From contig WHVY01000008.1 of NCBI GenBank assembly GCA_022266195.1, positions 310,001 through 374,000 on the forward strand: a stretch of 64,000 bases of DNA. The letters run 5' to 3'. This stretch comes from Tetranychus cinnabarinus. Its lineage: Eukaryota; Arthropoda; Arachnida; Trombidiformes; Tetranychidae. The stretch's first letter is position 1. Every line of letters begins with the position of its first letter. The translations under genes were made by a program, and so were the position numbers. The notes beneath the pieces are model-generated. The model saw only the letters and a program-made list of their open reading frames with translations. It was not told the DNA's origin and did not search any database. Below, one piece after another: positions 1-12,094 of this stretch.

Positions 1-2629
1 AATTGAACTAGAGATGAAATATGGAGAAAATTTTTCATCGCTTTCCAAACTTTAGTAACAGAGGATGAACCACTATCTTTGTTTGTGCCGCTATTTTGGT
101 TTGTTGCTACTGATGTTGATGAAGATGTTGAAGAAGGAATATTTTTAATGTTAATGTGTGGGTTTAAAGTGTTTATATTCAAATTATCTTGATCACATCG
201 AAAATAATGAGCAGCAAAAACTCCAACAGAATAAACATCCAATGAATTTTTCAGATTGTTTTCATTCAACATTCCAATTGGTGAACTGTTTTCACAACAG
301 ATTGTTGATCGTCTTTTATTAACTCCATCAGAATCACTGACTAGACATCTTTGTAAGTGAAAATTGAGTGGCACATATTGAAAGAACAGCTCTTTTTTGG
401 CAATTGATGGTCTAAAGAACTTTTTGTCCAACTGAACTTGATACAGTTCATTAATTGATTCGGTGACAACGTTTACAAGACGTAAATGTGATTCTAAAAC
501 TCTCATCTGAGTTCGCTGATAATCTGGTTTAACTTCGCCCAGTGAATAAGTAACACAATTCATCAATTTTTTTTCATCATCCATGAAGATATTCCTGTGA
601 AAGAAAGGAAAATAAATTATAAATATTAATGGTAAACGGTAAAGAAACGTTAATAGATTAAATAAAACATTGAATCTCTTAAGAGCTATTAAGTTAATTA
701 AGATTGGAAGGAAAGTACAAAAAAAATTACAGCTGACTGTAAGATTTGGTAATGTTATACAACAGCAAAAAGAGTCAGAAAATTATCTCATGGATGAGTT
801 TGCGGTAAAACTGCATTAAAGAATGAGATGAACACGATTCCAGTAAATTTTTATACAATTTGTATTGTCTTCATTTTTTATTTACAATTTCCCACTATTA
901 ACCCTCACCTAAAACACTATCATTCACATGAATAATTAAATATTGATGAAGATGGTAGAAGAAGAAAATGAAAAGTATCGTCAGTTACTTACATGATTAT
1001 TTGAGGAAAAAGCATACAATATTTGGATTCAGCCATGATTTCCTCAATGGAAATGGATAAACCTTTTAGTGGTACATCAAATTGAAAAGAGCGATGGATA
1101 ACATTAACAAAAAGGTCATCATCAAGATTCCAGTAGCCAGGCAATGACATTAAAACGGTATTGTTTGTAATGGGGCTGATTTGGATGTCAAAATTATTGG
1201 GCACAGAGTAACGTCTAGGCAATTCAGATGTTGACATAAAATTTTTTCCTGTAGACAAATCAGTATTATTGTATTCCTGTTTTTCCAGTTGAACTTCCTT
1301 TTCCGATTCCATTTCTGGTGCTTCTTCTAATAATGATGGGGTGACACCAATTTTAGCGGATGATGATGAAGATGAAGGTGTAAAAGCCATTGGTTTGCTG
1401 GATGAAACTGATGTAAGAGGTAAACTTTTTGGCCGACGAGATGATATAGAATCAGTTTGGTTAGCAGACCACTTATCGTCTGGATAAACGGGTCCTTTAA
1501 TGGTGACCTTAAGTTTGCCAATCACTTGAGAGTCTCGCAGGGTAGATGTAATATCAAGATCAAATACTTGTGAATTATCCTGGTTTTCAGCCAATCCCAT
1601 AATAAGAGAAGCTGGTGCATAAATAGATTCACCGAGGAGCACTCGGGTATCAGTTAGACGTTCAACCACATCGTAAACCTTGAAACGCAGCTGATATTGT
1701 GACCAATCTTCTGATGGTAGATTGAATTGTTTGGCAAATTTGGCACTTTGTGAGGAAACAACTTCAGTTTTATCCAGAAAGGTCCAAGAGCTAAATTTTT
1801 CCTTGCGATAAAAGACAGCAATGAAAATGTTAGGTTCCAACGGATGGTCATCAAATAGTATCACGGTACAGGATAGATTGATTTTCATATAAGAATTGGT
1901 ACAAAAGAAAGCCTTATTAGGAGATGAAGAAGATGTTGATGAAGTATTTGTTGTTGAAACGGAGTTGTTTCCAATAGGGTCAAGAATGGGGTCTTGTGAT
2001 GCTGAAGCTAAACCAGTGGAAATTTTAAGATTAATGAAGGTTTTACGAAGTGATTTAAGATAGTTTAAACTAGACAGATGAATACACTCAACCCAAGAAT
2101 CTCTCTCCTGTTGAGATATTGTGGTAAAATGGAAAGGCTTGGTTGGATCATTTTTACCAAACTCAATGATGAACGAGAAGTGTTTATTATTACTTTCCTC
2201 GGACAATTTGATAACACACTCTTCCAAAAATAAAAGGAAAACAATACGATTCTCTCCAGTAGATGATAAATCCTTACCAACGGCTTCAGAGGATGATGAA
2301 TGATTGATACGCTGTTGGTAATTATGATGATGTGGTTCATCAATGCCACCTTCACTGCTATTAATGATAGTATTAGAGGTATGATTATTATCTCGACTAG
2401 TAACTTTGTTACCACTGGGATAAGATGTTTTCTTGGTATCTGGATTGGATGTTGCCAGGATAAATAAAAGGTTACCACGAAGCCGACATAATCGTTCAAT
2501 AAATGTTTCACTTTTCCAATGATTAAACAAACCTTCTCGTCTTTCACGGACAAACAGGAAACCTTCTTTGTCAAAGTTGGCTGAATCTAACCAAGCCAAC
2601 CTTGAGACTGCCGGGTAATTTATAATCAT
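1..2629 (-). CDS. INPP4: INPP4-type inositol polyphosphate 4-phosphatase, N-terminal part (partial)
   Basis: Two exons are visible, 2629-993 and 594 to beyond position 1. The intron (992-595) has a GTAAGT donor and an AG acceptor and keeps the frame. The protein opens with a PH-like region (about residues 20-190, ending in the typical Trp of the last helix: RDSWVECIHL), followed by a C2 domain (about 245-385). The second exon carries YVPLNFHLQR and DVYSVGVFAAHYF, which match the INPP4 family segments FVPINLHLQR and DVITVGAPAAHF. INPP4 enzymes remove the 4-phosphate from PI(3,4)P2 in phosphoinositide signalling. The catalytic CX5R loop lies off the left edge, so activity cannot be judged. Low-complexity Ser/Thr/Asn insertions are present (about 70-110, 230-245 and 400-425). 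The first in-frame ATG is 2629; further 5' exons are possible. Confidence 0.85.
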
Positions 2630-4925
2630 TACGAATGCCAAAAAAGGATCACTTGGTTATATCACCAATGCGCGGTTAGGTTACTGCGACAACATAATTT
2701 TTAAATCATTGATTTGATCTGCTGATTATTCCATGAGCAACTAGAATAAAATTAAAATGAATTACACATGGTATAACTTTGACACTTAAAAAAATCCAAT
2801 AACAGCAACCATCATTGATGACTTAAACAGCTGATGTAAATATGCATCATAAGTGGGTAAAACTGGAAAATAAATATACTTTACATATTATAATCACTTA
2901 AGAAGGAACATTTTTCTTCATTAATACCTAAATTGATTGAAATTTATTAAAAAAAACAGTAAAATAAAAGGCTAATTTTAAAAATTGTCATTAGGTTTGA
3001 GTTGGTCTTTCTCTGTTTATAATGGGTCAATAGGATCTTGTTGATTTGTAAACATAATGCGAGAAGAAGTGAGAGTCTGAAAGGAAACAAGATGAAAGAT
3101 GAGTGAAGACATGGGAAGTGAAGGGAAGAGATGTGGAAGATAAATGGAAAGAGCAAAAGATGATGATAAAAGGGTGAAAGGAGAAACTAGAAAGGCTCGA
3201 AATAATAACATTAACCATAAATCAGGATTCTTTCATTTTGATTCATAATTTTTCGCTTGTATATCTTTATGATTTGATGTCCAAATTTTGTTTTTTGATC
3301 ATTTCTTTTCGATCGAAATTTAACAGAATAGCAATACAAATAGGAATTCTATCGATCAGTGTTCTGTCGATAAGGGGAAAACCAGAAAAGAAATGATTTA
3401 AATATCTGGATTTAATGAATTTATGTTGTGCATGAGATTCACTAATTGAATGTGCTCGCTAAGATATAATGATTGGGTGAGAAAATCAGTAAACTCCATT
3501 CAGCCAATCATCAGTCAATTATTATCATGAGGAGTGAGGGTTGACCATTGAAATTACATCAATATGTGCGTAAATATTTTCGAGTATTGACCATTTTTCT
3601 GGTTCAGGTTAAATGTTTACAATAAGAGTAAGGCAAACCAAAAATGGTTGCTTTGGGCTTAATTTACTTTTTTTGTCATCTTATTCCTGTCTAGATCAAT
3701 CAACATCGTCTTCAAGATCACAATCACCTTTCCTTTTTTAGCATTGGATTGATTAAACAACTATTAAGTGTCTTCAAGAGCTTTTATTGAGTCGTAATTG
3801 CTTCCGATCAATTTGATGTTACTTTTTTTGGACAATAGTGATTAACCATACATTTAGATGGCTATTTAACGACTTTCAGTTTTCTTGTTGTCCACAACAA
3901 TAGTTTGAACTTCATTTCTAGTGAATAGAGAAATCCAATGAAACTCTAAATCAACCATTTCACTTACATTTAACTTGTTGGAAGAGCCATTTAGATAAAT
4001 TTATAAATAGTCTATCACTATTGTAAACGTTTAACAAAATTATTGGGTTAATGTTTCCTTGCCATTTTTAAATTAACCAGAATTTAAGTTTACTCAGTTT
4101 CTCTGTTTGTTTACTTACACCAGAAAATAATGTATGAAACTATCTAGTTGTAGAGATGAACAAATAACAAGATGTAAAGTTGATTCGGTTTTGATATTAT
4201 TTATCCATGAACAATCATCCAATTGCCAGATTCTTAAACATATTCGTTCTATTGTAAGAGTTAATTGCTTCATTGATAGCTCTTGGCAGAGACTTGACGA
4301 TTTACTTATTAAAAACTTCCAATTTATGAGCAGTGAGACTGAATGATATGATTAGGATTTTTTAAAAATCTTTTGTTTAAATTGTATTTTGCTAATTTTC
4401 TACGGAACAAATTAACGTAAAATAGCAACTATTGCTAATACCAAATGAAAATTAAATTACGACCATTGCATTTAACTCTAGATTTATCTATGAGATGGCA
4501 GCAGATGGTAGTTTTGCATTTCCCGGTTATGCTATTGTTTTGATTATGGTTTCGCTGTTGAGATCTTTTAATTAAGGAAGTAAATCAAACAATCTTCGTT
4601 TAATATAAGGTAGAGAAAGAGAGAGAGAGAGCGATAAAATATCAACATTTGATGACTTTTTGATGATTTTTGAACAGTAACATTCAGATACTTAAATAAT
4701 ATCTAAAATGAAGTAAAACAAGCTAAATAAGTTCGGTTTGTAAACGATCATTCAATCATGATTAATGAAGGAGACAATCATAACAGCCAACAGTTTGCAT
4801 CGAATGACTTAATCGCAGTCTTTTATCAGTTTTTAGTGTTCTGAATATCATTCATTTGACTAGTCATGTTTTCGGAGTGATCAATTATCTTGGCGAACTG
4901 TCAACATTTGGCTATTGATAAACTA
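2630..4925. other. Intergenic region, 2.3 kb, no gene recognised
   Basis: No convincing coding exon was seen on either strand; the short open frames lack recognisable motifs or signal peptides. A strongly purine-rich stretch (3058-3190, plus strand) and a short GA run near 4612-4634 are the only obvious low-complexity features. The interval separates the 5' end of the INPP4 gene from a divergently transcribed small secreted protein, so both promoters probably lie here. Confidence 0.5.
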
Positions 4926-5331
4926 ATGAAGGTAAGTTGACTAAAGTTTAATTTAATCCCTAATTAATACAATGTAATAACTATTTTCTCGTTGATAGCT
5001 TCACCATATCTGCATCTGGGCTTTATCGGCTTTATTACTGTGTGTGAAAAGTGAAATTCACTTGAATTTCCGAATCAATCTTCAGCCCTTTTCTTTTGCC
5101 TTACCTCGATTTAAACTTCCACCGATCAGAATCTCAGCTGATATTCTTCCATCTCCACATGATGATGAGCCACCTTCAATCGTTACTTTTCCTGGAGTAA
5201 CTATAAGTGGACAAAACAATCACAATGAACAGCAGGAAACATCATATTATCATCATCAATCTCAAGTGTTTCATCACAATGACCATAAGCCTCGCATTGA
5301 CTGGAATGACCAAAATGATAACACGTTTTAA
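4926..5331 (+). CDS. Small secreted protein with split signal peptide, unknown function
   Basis: Inferred as two exons. A six-base first exon (4926-4931, ATGAAG) is followed by GTAAGT; exon 2 is 4999-5331 after an AG acceptor. Joined, the 112-residue product begins MKLHHICIWALSALLLCVKS, a clear signal peptide, which the open frame alone (starting at GTG 5044) would miss. The mature part is Pro/Arg-rich at first (LPRFKLPPIRIS) and His/Gln/Asn-rich towards the end, with no cysteines after the signal and no known domain. Stop at 5329-5331. I do not recognise the family. The signal peptide makes secretion likely; nothing shows where it acts. Confidence 0.6.
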
Positions 5332-6102
5332 ATAAAGTGTTTTTGCTCGTTATAAGTGCAGAGACGTTAAAAACAAAAAGCCCAGTTAAGAAATGTAATC
5401 TCTTCTCTATTGATCTGAGATCTGAAATTTGCTCAAACTCGTCAGAAATATTGTGTTCGTGGAGTTTCCGTTTCTTTTTCTTCCTTTGCCCATCTCCTAT
5501 CGATTGAAACAATCTTCGAATCCAATGAAAAATAAATAAAAATCGATTTAATGCTAATTTTTAATTCTCTTGATTAAATTCAATCAAGAACTATGCTTTG
5601 ATTGATCCGCTAGATAGGTTTAGTTGCCATTTATCCATGAAAATGAGTATAAAATGAAATTTAAAACGGTGGGCTTCAATCATTTACCGGACAATTTTAG
5701 GGAGTCAACTGTATTTAGTTTCATTCAATCACTTAACACGATAAATCTATTTGAATCATTGTGTCAAGTTATCACTGAATCTTGTCTATCAACTCATTTG
5801 TGATTGCCTTGATTGATTGGAAATTGCATTCAAATAACTAATCATCAAATTCCCATCAAAGATTCTGATCTTATTTTACGATTAGTGATTATGATCTTTT
5901 TCATGTAGAGCTGGGAAAATTCATTGTTATGTTGCATCACGACAATTTTACTCTATTTAGCAAAGTCAAGTTTACGCGGACTGAATAATCAATATTTCAA
6001 ATGAAAACAAGATGAAATATTGCAATTGGGTTTAATTAATCTTCAGGAATAAGCTGAATCGAAGTTATGATCAACCGATTTTTTCATTGTAACGTTATTT
6101 AG
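5332..6102. other. Intergenic region, 3' flanks of convergent genes
   Basis: This 770-bp AT-rich stretch lies between the 3' ends of the small secreted protein (plus) and the acid lipase (minus). AATAAA-like signals occur after the upstream stop (near 5330 and 5527). No other feature was seen. Confidence 0.4.
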
Positions 6103-7586
6103 CTATGTAGTCGTTTTGTATGAATCATATTTTCGCAAAAATTCAGTCACCGGTTTATATGCTTTTTGGTAAACGTTTTCGGCCCACATGAAATCCAAAT
6201 GAGTAAATTTAGGATCATCAATCGTTAATTCAATAAAAGGCACTGTAAGGAAGGTGAAATGAGTATTATTGATGATTTGGTTAGCTTTTAACTCACCTTG
6301 CAATGATTTTCTTAGTGTTTCCATATCTTGTCGATCGGCTAGAGGATCATTGACTGCGCTAAGGATAAATATATCCTGAGAATTGATTGCACTCATTTTG
6401 TATTCCGCAGGTTTAAGCGATCCATAACGTTGATAGTTCTCAATCCAACCAAAGTCAAACTTAGCAAATCTGTCATTGTTTATAGCTTGTCCATAATGAA
6501 CCAGATTCCACCATGAAGTTGCCCAAAAACCTTGTGCTATGTATACAGGAAGGCGAGTAGTATTGAACTGTTCCGAATGGCCACCAAACAAATAAAATAT
6601 GGAAGCGCACATTTCTTTGACTAATTTTTCTTCGCAAATTTTGGCCGCAAAAAGATCAATCAAAGTTGTTGGAAGGCGAAGCTCTCCACCCAAAAGTTTG
6701 GCAATCTTTTGAAGGAAAGGTACCTTTGCTATAAGTCTAACTGGACTTGTGATGTGAGCCATATGAGTTACTGGTGCTAAAGAAATAAAAGGTTTGACTT
6801 TTACTGAATACTCTGGTTTCTCGGATAATAGTCCGAAAAGTTGCATAGCACCTTGCGAATGACCAATCCAAGCGAGGTTTTCTGGTAAATGAAAAAGATA
6901 TTTAAACTCTGAAAATGACATTCCCAGCTTTCGTCTTACCGTAACCAGTTTTTTCCAAAACATAATCAATTATTGCTGGTGTATCATAAGTAATCATTTC
7001 ATCAAAGGAAAACTGCCAAAATGCTTTATCTAAAAATACATTGAAAATAAATTAAGTTAGACAAGATTCAGTCCATAAATTATAAAGCTAGAATCATTTG
7101 TTAACTCTTGTAAATCTTGTAGCGAGACTTACCTGTATCTGGATTGAGTGAAGTGTGATTTCGAGCAAACTGGTTTCCTCTTGAATTTGTCATCCAAACG
7201 TCGTAACCGAGATTCGACAGTAAATAAGGTAAATTGCGTCCTTCAGTGTCCAGATCAAGAAAGTCTGTACCATTGGACCAATCAGCGGCAAAGCCATTTT
7301 CAGAGTTGATAAGCCAAACTGGTGATGCACCAAAAAGACAGTGTGCAATGACTACTGGTCTGATTGTTGATTTATTGTTTGCCTTATAAACTGGATTAAT
7401 TATATGGTGAACTGTCAGTATGTAACCATCATCAGTTATAATGGATTGTTCATCACAAATGAAATTACGAGACTCAATTAGTTGACAAGGCGTTCTATGT
7501 TCATCGGCTAATTCTGGTACCAAATCAGCAAATGAATTGGTCAACAAAAATGTAAAAGTAACAACAAAATACAAATTTAAATTCAT
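6103..7586 (-). CDS. Acid lipase, alpha/beta hydrolase of the lysosomal/gastric lipase family
   Basis: Four exons inferred: 7586-7133, 7029-6940, 6881-6297 and 6242-6103, giving 422 residues, close to the usual 400. The last intron is 54 bp and in frame, so it could also be read through. An N-terminal signal peptide (MNLNLYFVVTFTFLLTNSFA) is followed by the family's DGYILTVHHI and NSRGNQFARNHTSLNP segments. The nucleophile motif GHSQG is completed only when the 58-bp intron is removed (KTGY joined to ENLAWIGHSQG). The catalytic Asp is probably in NDPLAD and the His in FTHLDFMWA. Such enzymes hydrolyse triglycerides or cholesteryl esters in lysosome or gut. All expected catalytic elements are present, so the gene looks functional. 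Pieces of exon 3 are duplicated as an inverted pair at 10909-11150 and 12095-12365. Confidence 0.88.
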
Positions 7587-8149
7587 AATTACTCTTCAAT
7601 GTCTAATGTCTGAATAAACTAAATTATTTAACCAAGCAAATGGGCAAATTATTTCCAATTAAGACCTTTTTATGATTGTATTATCTCCTGTTTGATCAAA
7701 ATCAATGCTACTTTAATTCCTAAACAATAATTACACGTGATATTGATACAATTGAAACTCCTATGAATTTATCTATCGAATTGTTAATACGACTAAATTG
7801 TTGAACAATGAAATTGTGTTCAGGCATCTTCAATATGCTCAACATTAGTAACCAGAAACTTGAATCAAACTGAAAATTAAGAATGAATCAAGAGCTCAGA
7901 GACTTTATATTTAGAAATATTTGTTTTATTAATAATATAAGTTGATACTAACAGCTAATTGTAGTTAAAGGCTCTAGATTTGTATAAAAATGTGTTGAAT
8001 TGGGTTACATTGTTAAATATGAGTTAACGTTGGTTGAAACTCTCATAAGATTAGGTTTAACAACGTATTCAATAAAGAGGAGGCAAATCAAGTGAATGAA
8101 AATTATTTACTTAAATGAGTAAGTTAATTGTGTCGGATTGTATAATTTA
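7587..8149. repeat. Duplicated flank of the repeat-exon gene family (matches 19365-19945)
   Basis: The interval between the lipase start and pseudogene copy A shares a long direct match with 19365-19945. Shared landmarks include the ATTATCTCCTGTTTGATC block at about 7678 and 19387, the TGATACAATTGAAACTCCTA block at about 7743 and 19452, and the GAAACTTGAATCAAACTGAA block. The same 3' flank occurs in opposite orientation after copy B (16312-16380). It marks the downstream boundary of the duplicated unit and also contains the lipase promoter side. Confidence 0.65.
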
Positions 8150-10375
8150 CTATAGTAATTTTTTGAGGAGACTCTCAAGGACTAAAGCAATATTGTCTTC
8201 AAGAGTCTTGTTGTTACTGAAACCAGGATACATTCCTTGAACAAGCAAGTTTTCCGGGCCAACATCAAATAAGTCTCCAAGTCCTAAGTCACTGATAAGT
8301 ACATTGTACCTAAACAAAATATAGCAAAGATGAAAATAGTGATTACTTTTCAGTGACTCCAATAGATTACAATGTAATATCCTTAATATCCTTAAATATC
8401 ATCGACCGTGCAGCAGCATAACAAAAGTCAAAAGGACAGAACTATTTTCTTCATCCTCTACAATATGAACCCAAAAAATTGAAAAAGATCGTACAGTTGC
8501 GGGCACTTACCTTGTTTATTGTGAATTTCACTACGAACCAGCAAGACTGCCATCATCATTACCAAATTGTAGCTAAATGTAATAAATGTACAAATAAATT
8601 GGTAAATAAAAATGAATTGAAATCTCTGTTGCGATTTTACAACAATTCGTCCAAACTTGAGCCATTCCTTGTCTTTATATCTAGCAAAAGGCCAGTTCCT
8701 TGATGGACTGCTTGTAATTTGTAATTTACAGAAAATCGCTGCATGGTCGGATTGGATCGGATTTCCAAATCCTCTAATTTTCTGGAGATGACAACATTTG
8801 CAGAATAAGAAATGTAATCATATCGCGCGACTGTGTTGCAATGTTGACAAAAATATGTCTCTTTTGTTGAAACCGCTTGTAAATTGAACTCTTTCATCAG
8901 AACCATTAGGTTTTTATCATCATGGGTTTCACCACGGACATATTGTCCGCGTTGCGTTGAAATCGCCAACAATTATTAATGCCCTAGCTCCTTGATTCAA
9001 CAATGTTCCATACTTGTCCCGGCCTCAAGCCATCAGCCATGAAACTGTGCACCTCGATACTGTCCAATAAGTTTTTTGATCGCCACTGCTCAAATTTGGT
9101 AGCCAGTGAGTGTTAATAAAACCGATACCAACAGGAAGCGTGATTGCGCAGACCATTCTGTAGCCTGTCTGTAAAACAAGAGAATGTTCTTCTTGATGTT
9201 TCGCCGGTGCCAAAACTGAGCAGGATTCATCGACTTGATAATAAATCACGTCTTGGTCATCTCCACTATTGCTTCTGCTGGTTTCACGGACCTGTTCAAA
9301 AAAGTCATTGCTTCGGTCCCACAATGCTTTCGACACCTCTTGCAATCCAACGAAAAGTGGACCGTTTGCTGGCAATATCTTGGTTAAGTTGAAGGTTAAA
9401 ATTTGATAAACAATGGCAATTTAATTCAAAATCAAATTTCAACCGTTAAAATAACCAATCTATTGCCAGTAACATAAGCTTAAAAAGATTCAAAAGATTG
9501 CACAAGTTTAATCAAAAACCGGTAAAAATCTGATAAGATTAAGTTAGTTGGCGTTAAAAAAAAGTTAACAGTCAATTTGACCCTTTGAGTCAATTTTATG
9601 CAATACAAGTGCCTGGATGGGAAGAGGGAAACCGGAAGGTCCTAAAGTGAAAGAAAGTTATCTTTTTTTACTATGTCCGTTGCTTATAATGTTAAGATCA
9701 TTGTTTCTGACCTCTTCGAGAGACTGGCAATTCCTTGTAAATATCTAGTTGAAATAATTTCTATTTGATTCTAACCTCTCGATTTGCAATTATTTACAGC
9801 ATTCTTCCCAAAAGAGCCAATTGAACAAAAAATCACCAACAATTTTCTCGAAGCACTCGCAGGATTTTCGCAAGAAAAATTTTTCTTTCGATTCAAGAGT
9901 TGAATATGTTATCTGTGGTATCGACTTCAGGACTCCATCCTTTATCGGCAATGAGAATAAATTAGAATAAAATAGATTAATAAATTGTTCCAATAAAATA
10001 AGCAAAGGATGCACTCACCAGGAATAAAATCAAGCGCTATTTTTTGGCAGCATAAGGCGATATAAATTTATTATCGTCGAGTGTGGCCTTTGTATCCCAG
10101 TCTAATAAAATACAACAATCAAGTTAATAACAAACTAACTTTTATTAGAAATAAAACTTACTAGGAATTATAATAGCTTTTCAAATTGACTGATAAGACC
10201 TTTAAAAACGTTGATGAGGACTTGAACAAACGGACTTGATTCAGTAAAAGCCTTAACGTCTGTGTACGCAAAGTATAACGATTCTGTTAATGGTTGTTGA
10301 AGATTTACCCTGGGTTGGGGCAGCACTGATGGCTGAGACACGGAAGAGGGCGACTAAAGCAATGGCGAATTTCAT
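8150..10375 (-). pseudogene. Secreted repeat-exon protein family, copy A (rearranged, broken)
   Basis: Recognisable pieces of the gene that is intact at 19982-21033. Exon 1 with signal peptide (10375 down to about 10309: MKFAIALVALF, then VSAISAAP) has a good donor. Exon 2 (about 10238-10165) ends in a stop. Exon 3 (about 10104-10025) is out of frame. Exon 4 is near 9945-9890 (GWSPEVDTTDN). The final exon (8300-8150) reads GFSNNKTLEDNIALVLESLL before its stop. The piece at about 9670-9890 (NVKIIVSDLFERL, then FLPKEPIEQ) lies on the opposite, plus, strand, so the locus has been inverted internally. A retroelement endonuclease remnant lies between exon pieces (8640-9375). No functional product can be made. 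Confidence 0.75.
8640..9375 (-). mobile_element. Decayed endonuclease/exonuclease/phosphatase domain of a retroelement
   Basis: Two minus-strand reading blocks form one broken EEP-type nuclease. The upstream block (9375-9025) contains VGIGFINTHWLPNLSSGDQ, like the core strand of these domains. The downstream block carries the hallmark IIVGDFNA (about 8976-8953), followed after a one-base frame change by QRGQYVRGETHDD and later TYFCQHCNTVARYDYI, corresponding to the family's substrate-binding and R-x-DYI segments. The family is used by non-LTR retrotransposons to nick target DNA. No reverse transcriptase follows, and frameshifts and stops are present, so this is a dead fragment inserted into pseudogene copy A. 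The exact clade cannot be told. Confidence 0.6.
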
Positions 10376-10790
10376 TTTGAGTTTGTTTTGGTTTGATAGT
10401 TTACACAAGTTGCAACGGAGATATAAAATGAATGAAGATGGCTCAGTTTTGCTGGTGTATATATTGCATGATTACGATCAAACAAAAGATTTCCATGAAT
10501 TTCTTGGAAATGATAATTGTAAAACTTTCATAGATTATTCATGCCGCCCATAATGTTAACACTGATACTGAATTGGAATAACATGGTTGACATTTAAAAA
10601 CAAATCAGCCCAGTCGGATGATTTATTTATTTATTACAATTGTAAATCAGGAGCGAAGGTTGATTGATTATATTTAAACCATTTTAAAGTCAGAGAATAG
10701 TATATCACTAGATCGAATCATAGGTTGCCTCTAATCTTGAAAGTTAATATTCAACTTAACTGTATCAATTAATTTGTTTTCGGAATGTGT
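10376..10790 (-). promoter_or_regulatory. Conserved upstream block of the repeat-exon gene family (copy A)
   Basis: Sequence directly upstream of copy A's ATG matches that upstream of intact copy C (21034-21440). Matching blocks include GAAGATGGCTCAGTTTT, GATTACGATCAAACAAAAGA and the GGAGCGAAGGTTGATT / GGAGCAAAGGTTGATT pair. A similar segment precedes copy B (14740-14885, opposite orientation). Conservation over several hundred bases may reflect recent duplication, promoter constraint, or both. From 10481 on it is also the outer part of the left arm of the lipase-bearing inverted repeat. Confidence 0.5.
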
Positions 10791-10908
10791 TCTAGTTAAT
10801 TATCTAAGTTCAAAGAGAACTATAACACCGAAATGGCAATAAGAATTCAATTGCGATGATTGAATTGGTGGTCAATTGAATCAACGATAGTTTCTTAAAA
10901 AATGTTCA

Positions 10909-11150
10909 TTGAATTGATTGCACTCATTTTGTATTCCGCAGGTTTAAGTGACCCATAACGTTGATAATTTTCAATCCAACCAAAGTCAAACTTAGCAAAT
11001 CTGTCATTGTTTATAGCTTGTCCATAATGAACCAGATTCCACCATGAAGTTGCCCAAAAACCTTGTGCTATGTATACGGGAAGGCGAGTAGTATTGAACT
11101 GTTCCGAATGGCCACCAAACAAATAAAATATGGAAGCGCACATTTCTTTG
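10909..11150 (-). pseudogene. Acid lipase exon fragment, left arm
   Basis: Minus-strand frame encodes lipase exon 3 residues from the CASIFYLFGGHSEQF segment through VYIAQGFWATSWWNLVH to MSAINS, then diverges and stops (MNIF). By eye it differs from the lipase gene 6382-6620 at only about half a dozen of roughly 240 positions. There is no nucleophile motif, no signal peptide and no catalytic His. It cannot encode an enzyme. Confidence 0.85.
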
Positions 11151-11183
11151 CAAAGAGACGGAGATTTCAAGGAGAGTTGATAA

Positions 11184-11368
11184 AAACGAGATTTTTCACG
11201 GATTGAAAAAGGACTTCGGTTTCGAATATTCCAAAAGATTATTCCCAAGTAAAAGATCAGAACTTTATCTACAGAAGAAAAGTTACTTCTGCTCATTTTA
11301 TTTGGGAATAATCTCTTGAAATATTCGAAATCGAAGCCCCTTTTCAATCCGTGAAAAATCTCGTTTTT
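11184..11368. repeat. Short hairpin element (foldback/MITE-like)
   Basis: The left end AAAACGAGATTTTTCACGGA is mirrored by TCCGTGAAAAATCTCGTTTT at the right end. Further paired blocks are GAAAAAGGACTTCGGTTTCGA with TCGAAATCGAAGCCCCTTTTC and AAAGATTATTCCCAA with TTGGGAATAATCTCT. Arms are about 70 bp with a roughly 45-bp loop. There is no coding capacity. It lies in the spacer of the larger lipase-bearing inverted repeat. Confidence 0.75.
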
Positions 11369-12094
11369 AATCAAATGTCCGTGAAATTTAGCCTCATTGT
11401 TGACCTGAACCTTTCAATCGATCTATTTTGAGTTATAGGTGAACTAATTCCATACAAACAACTTTGAGGCCATTTTTCGATTCTTCAGAACCCTGGTATG
11501 AAGTTGAAAATATATGGCTTTTGACGAAAGGTAAAATCAGATTTTGACGCCTTTGTACATTTAAGGCCATAACTTGACAATCTTTGATCGAAATTAATTA
11601 ATTTTTTCACAATACGTTGTTGAAAAGCTTAGCTTTATTTTAACGCTTGAATGGTGCCTGTAAGTCTGGTCTAACTGTCGTAATTGAATTATGAAAAATT
11701 AGTCCAAAACATAGCCATATAAAGGGAGCACAAGAAGTAGAGGCGCTTTTGGTTTTCGTTTTTTGGGTTTATTTGATTATTTTTAAGCCAATTTTAAAAC
11801 TCTTTTCAATGAGATGATTAGAAAAGTCTAGAGAAAAAATACTGATTTATCAAAAAATGAAATTAAATCTTGATCGGTATTTACTCAAAAATCAAGAATG
11901 AAAAAAGCCTTTACTTCTTGTGCACCCCTTAATAATGAAACTTCGATTGTTTTTTGTTCAATTATAGAAGCAGGTTTTTTTCGTGAAACTCATTTTCGTG
12001 ATATAACTTTTGATACATAACCAGAAAATGCACTCATTTTTAGCACTCAGCATTTATTATGAGGTGATTGTCGGAGATTATTGGGTGGAGAGTA

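Noticed and set aside
6882..6939. A 31-bp intron or a frameshift in the lipase gene
   Set aside because: A 58-bp intron with good GTAAG and TTTACCAG sites restores the family sequence KTGYENLAWIGHSQG, so neither is needed.
8637..9375. Two minus-strand frames as separate protein-coding genes
   Set aside because: They read as one EEP nuclease broken by a frameshift at the GDFNA motif, with no start, no promoter context and no partner domains.
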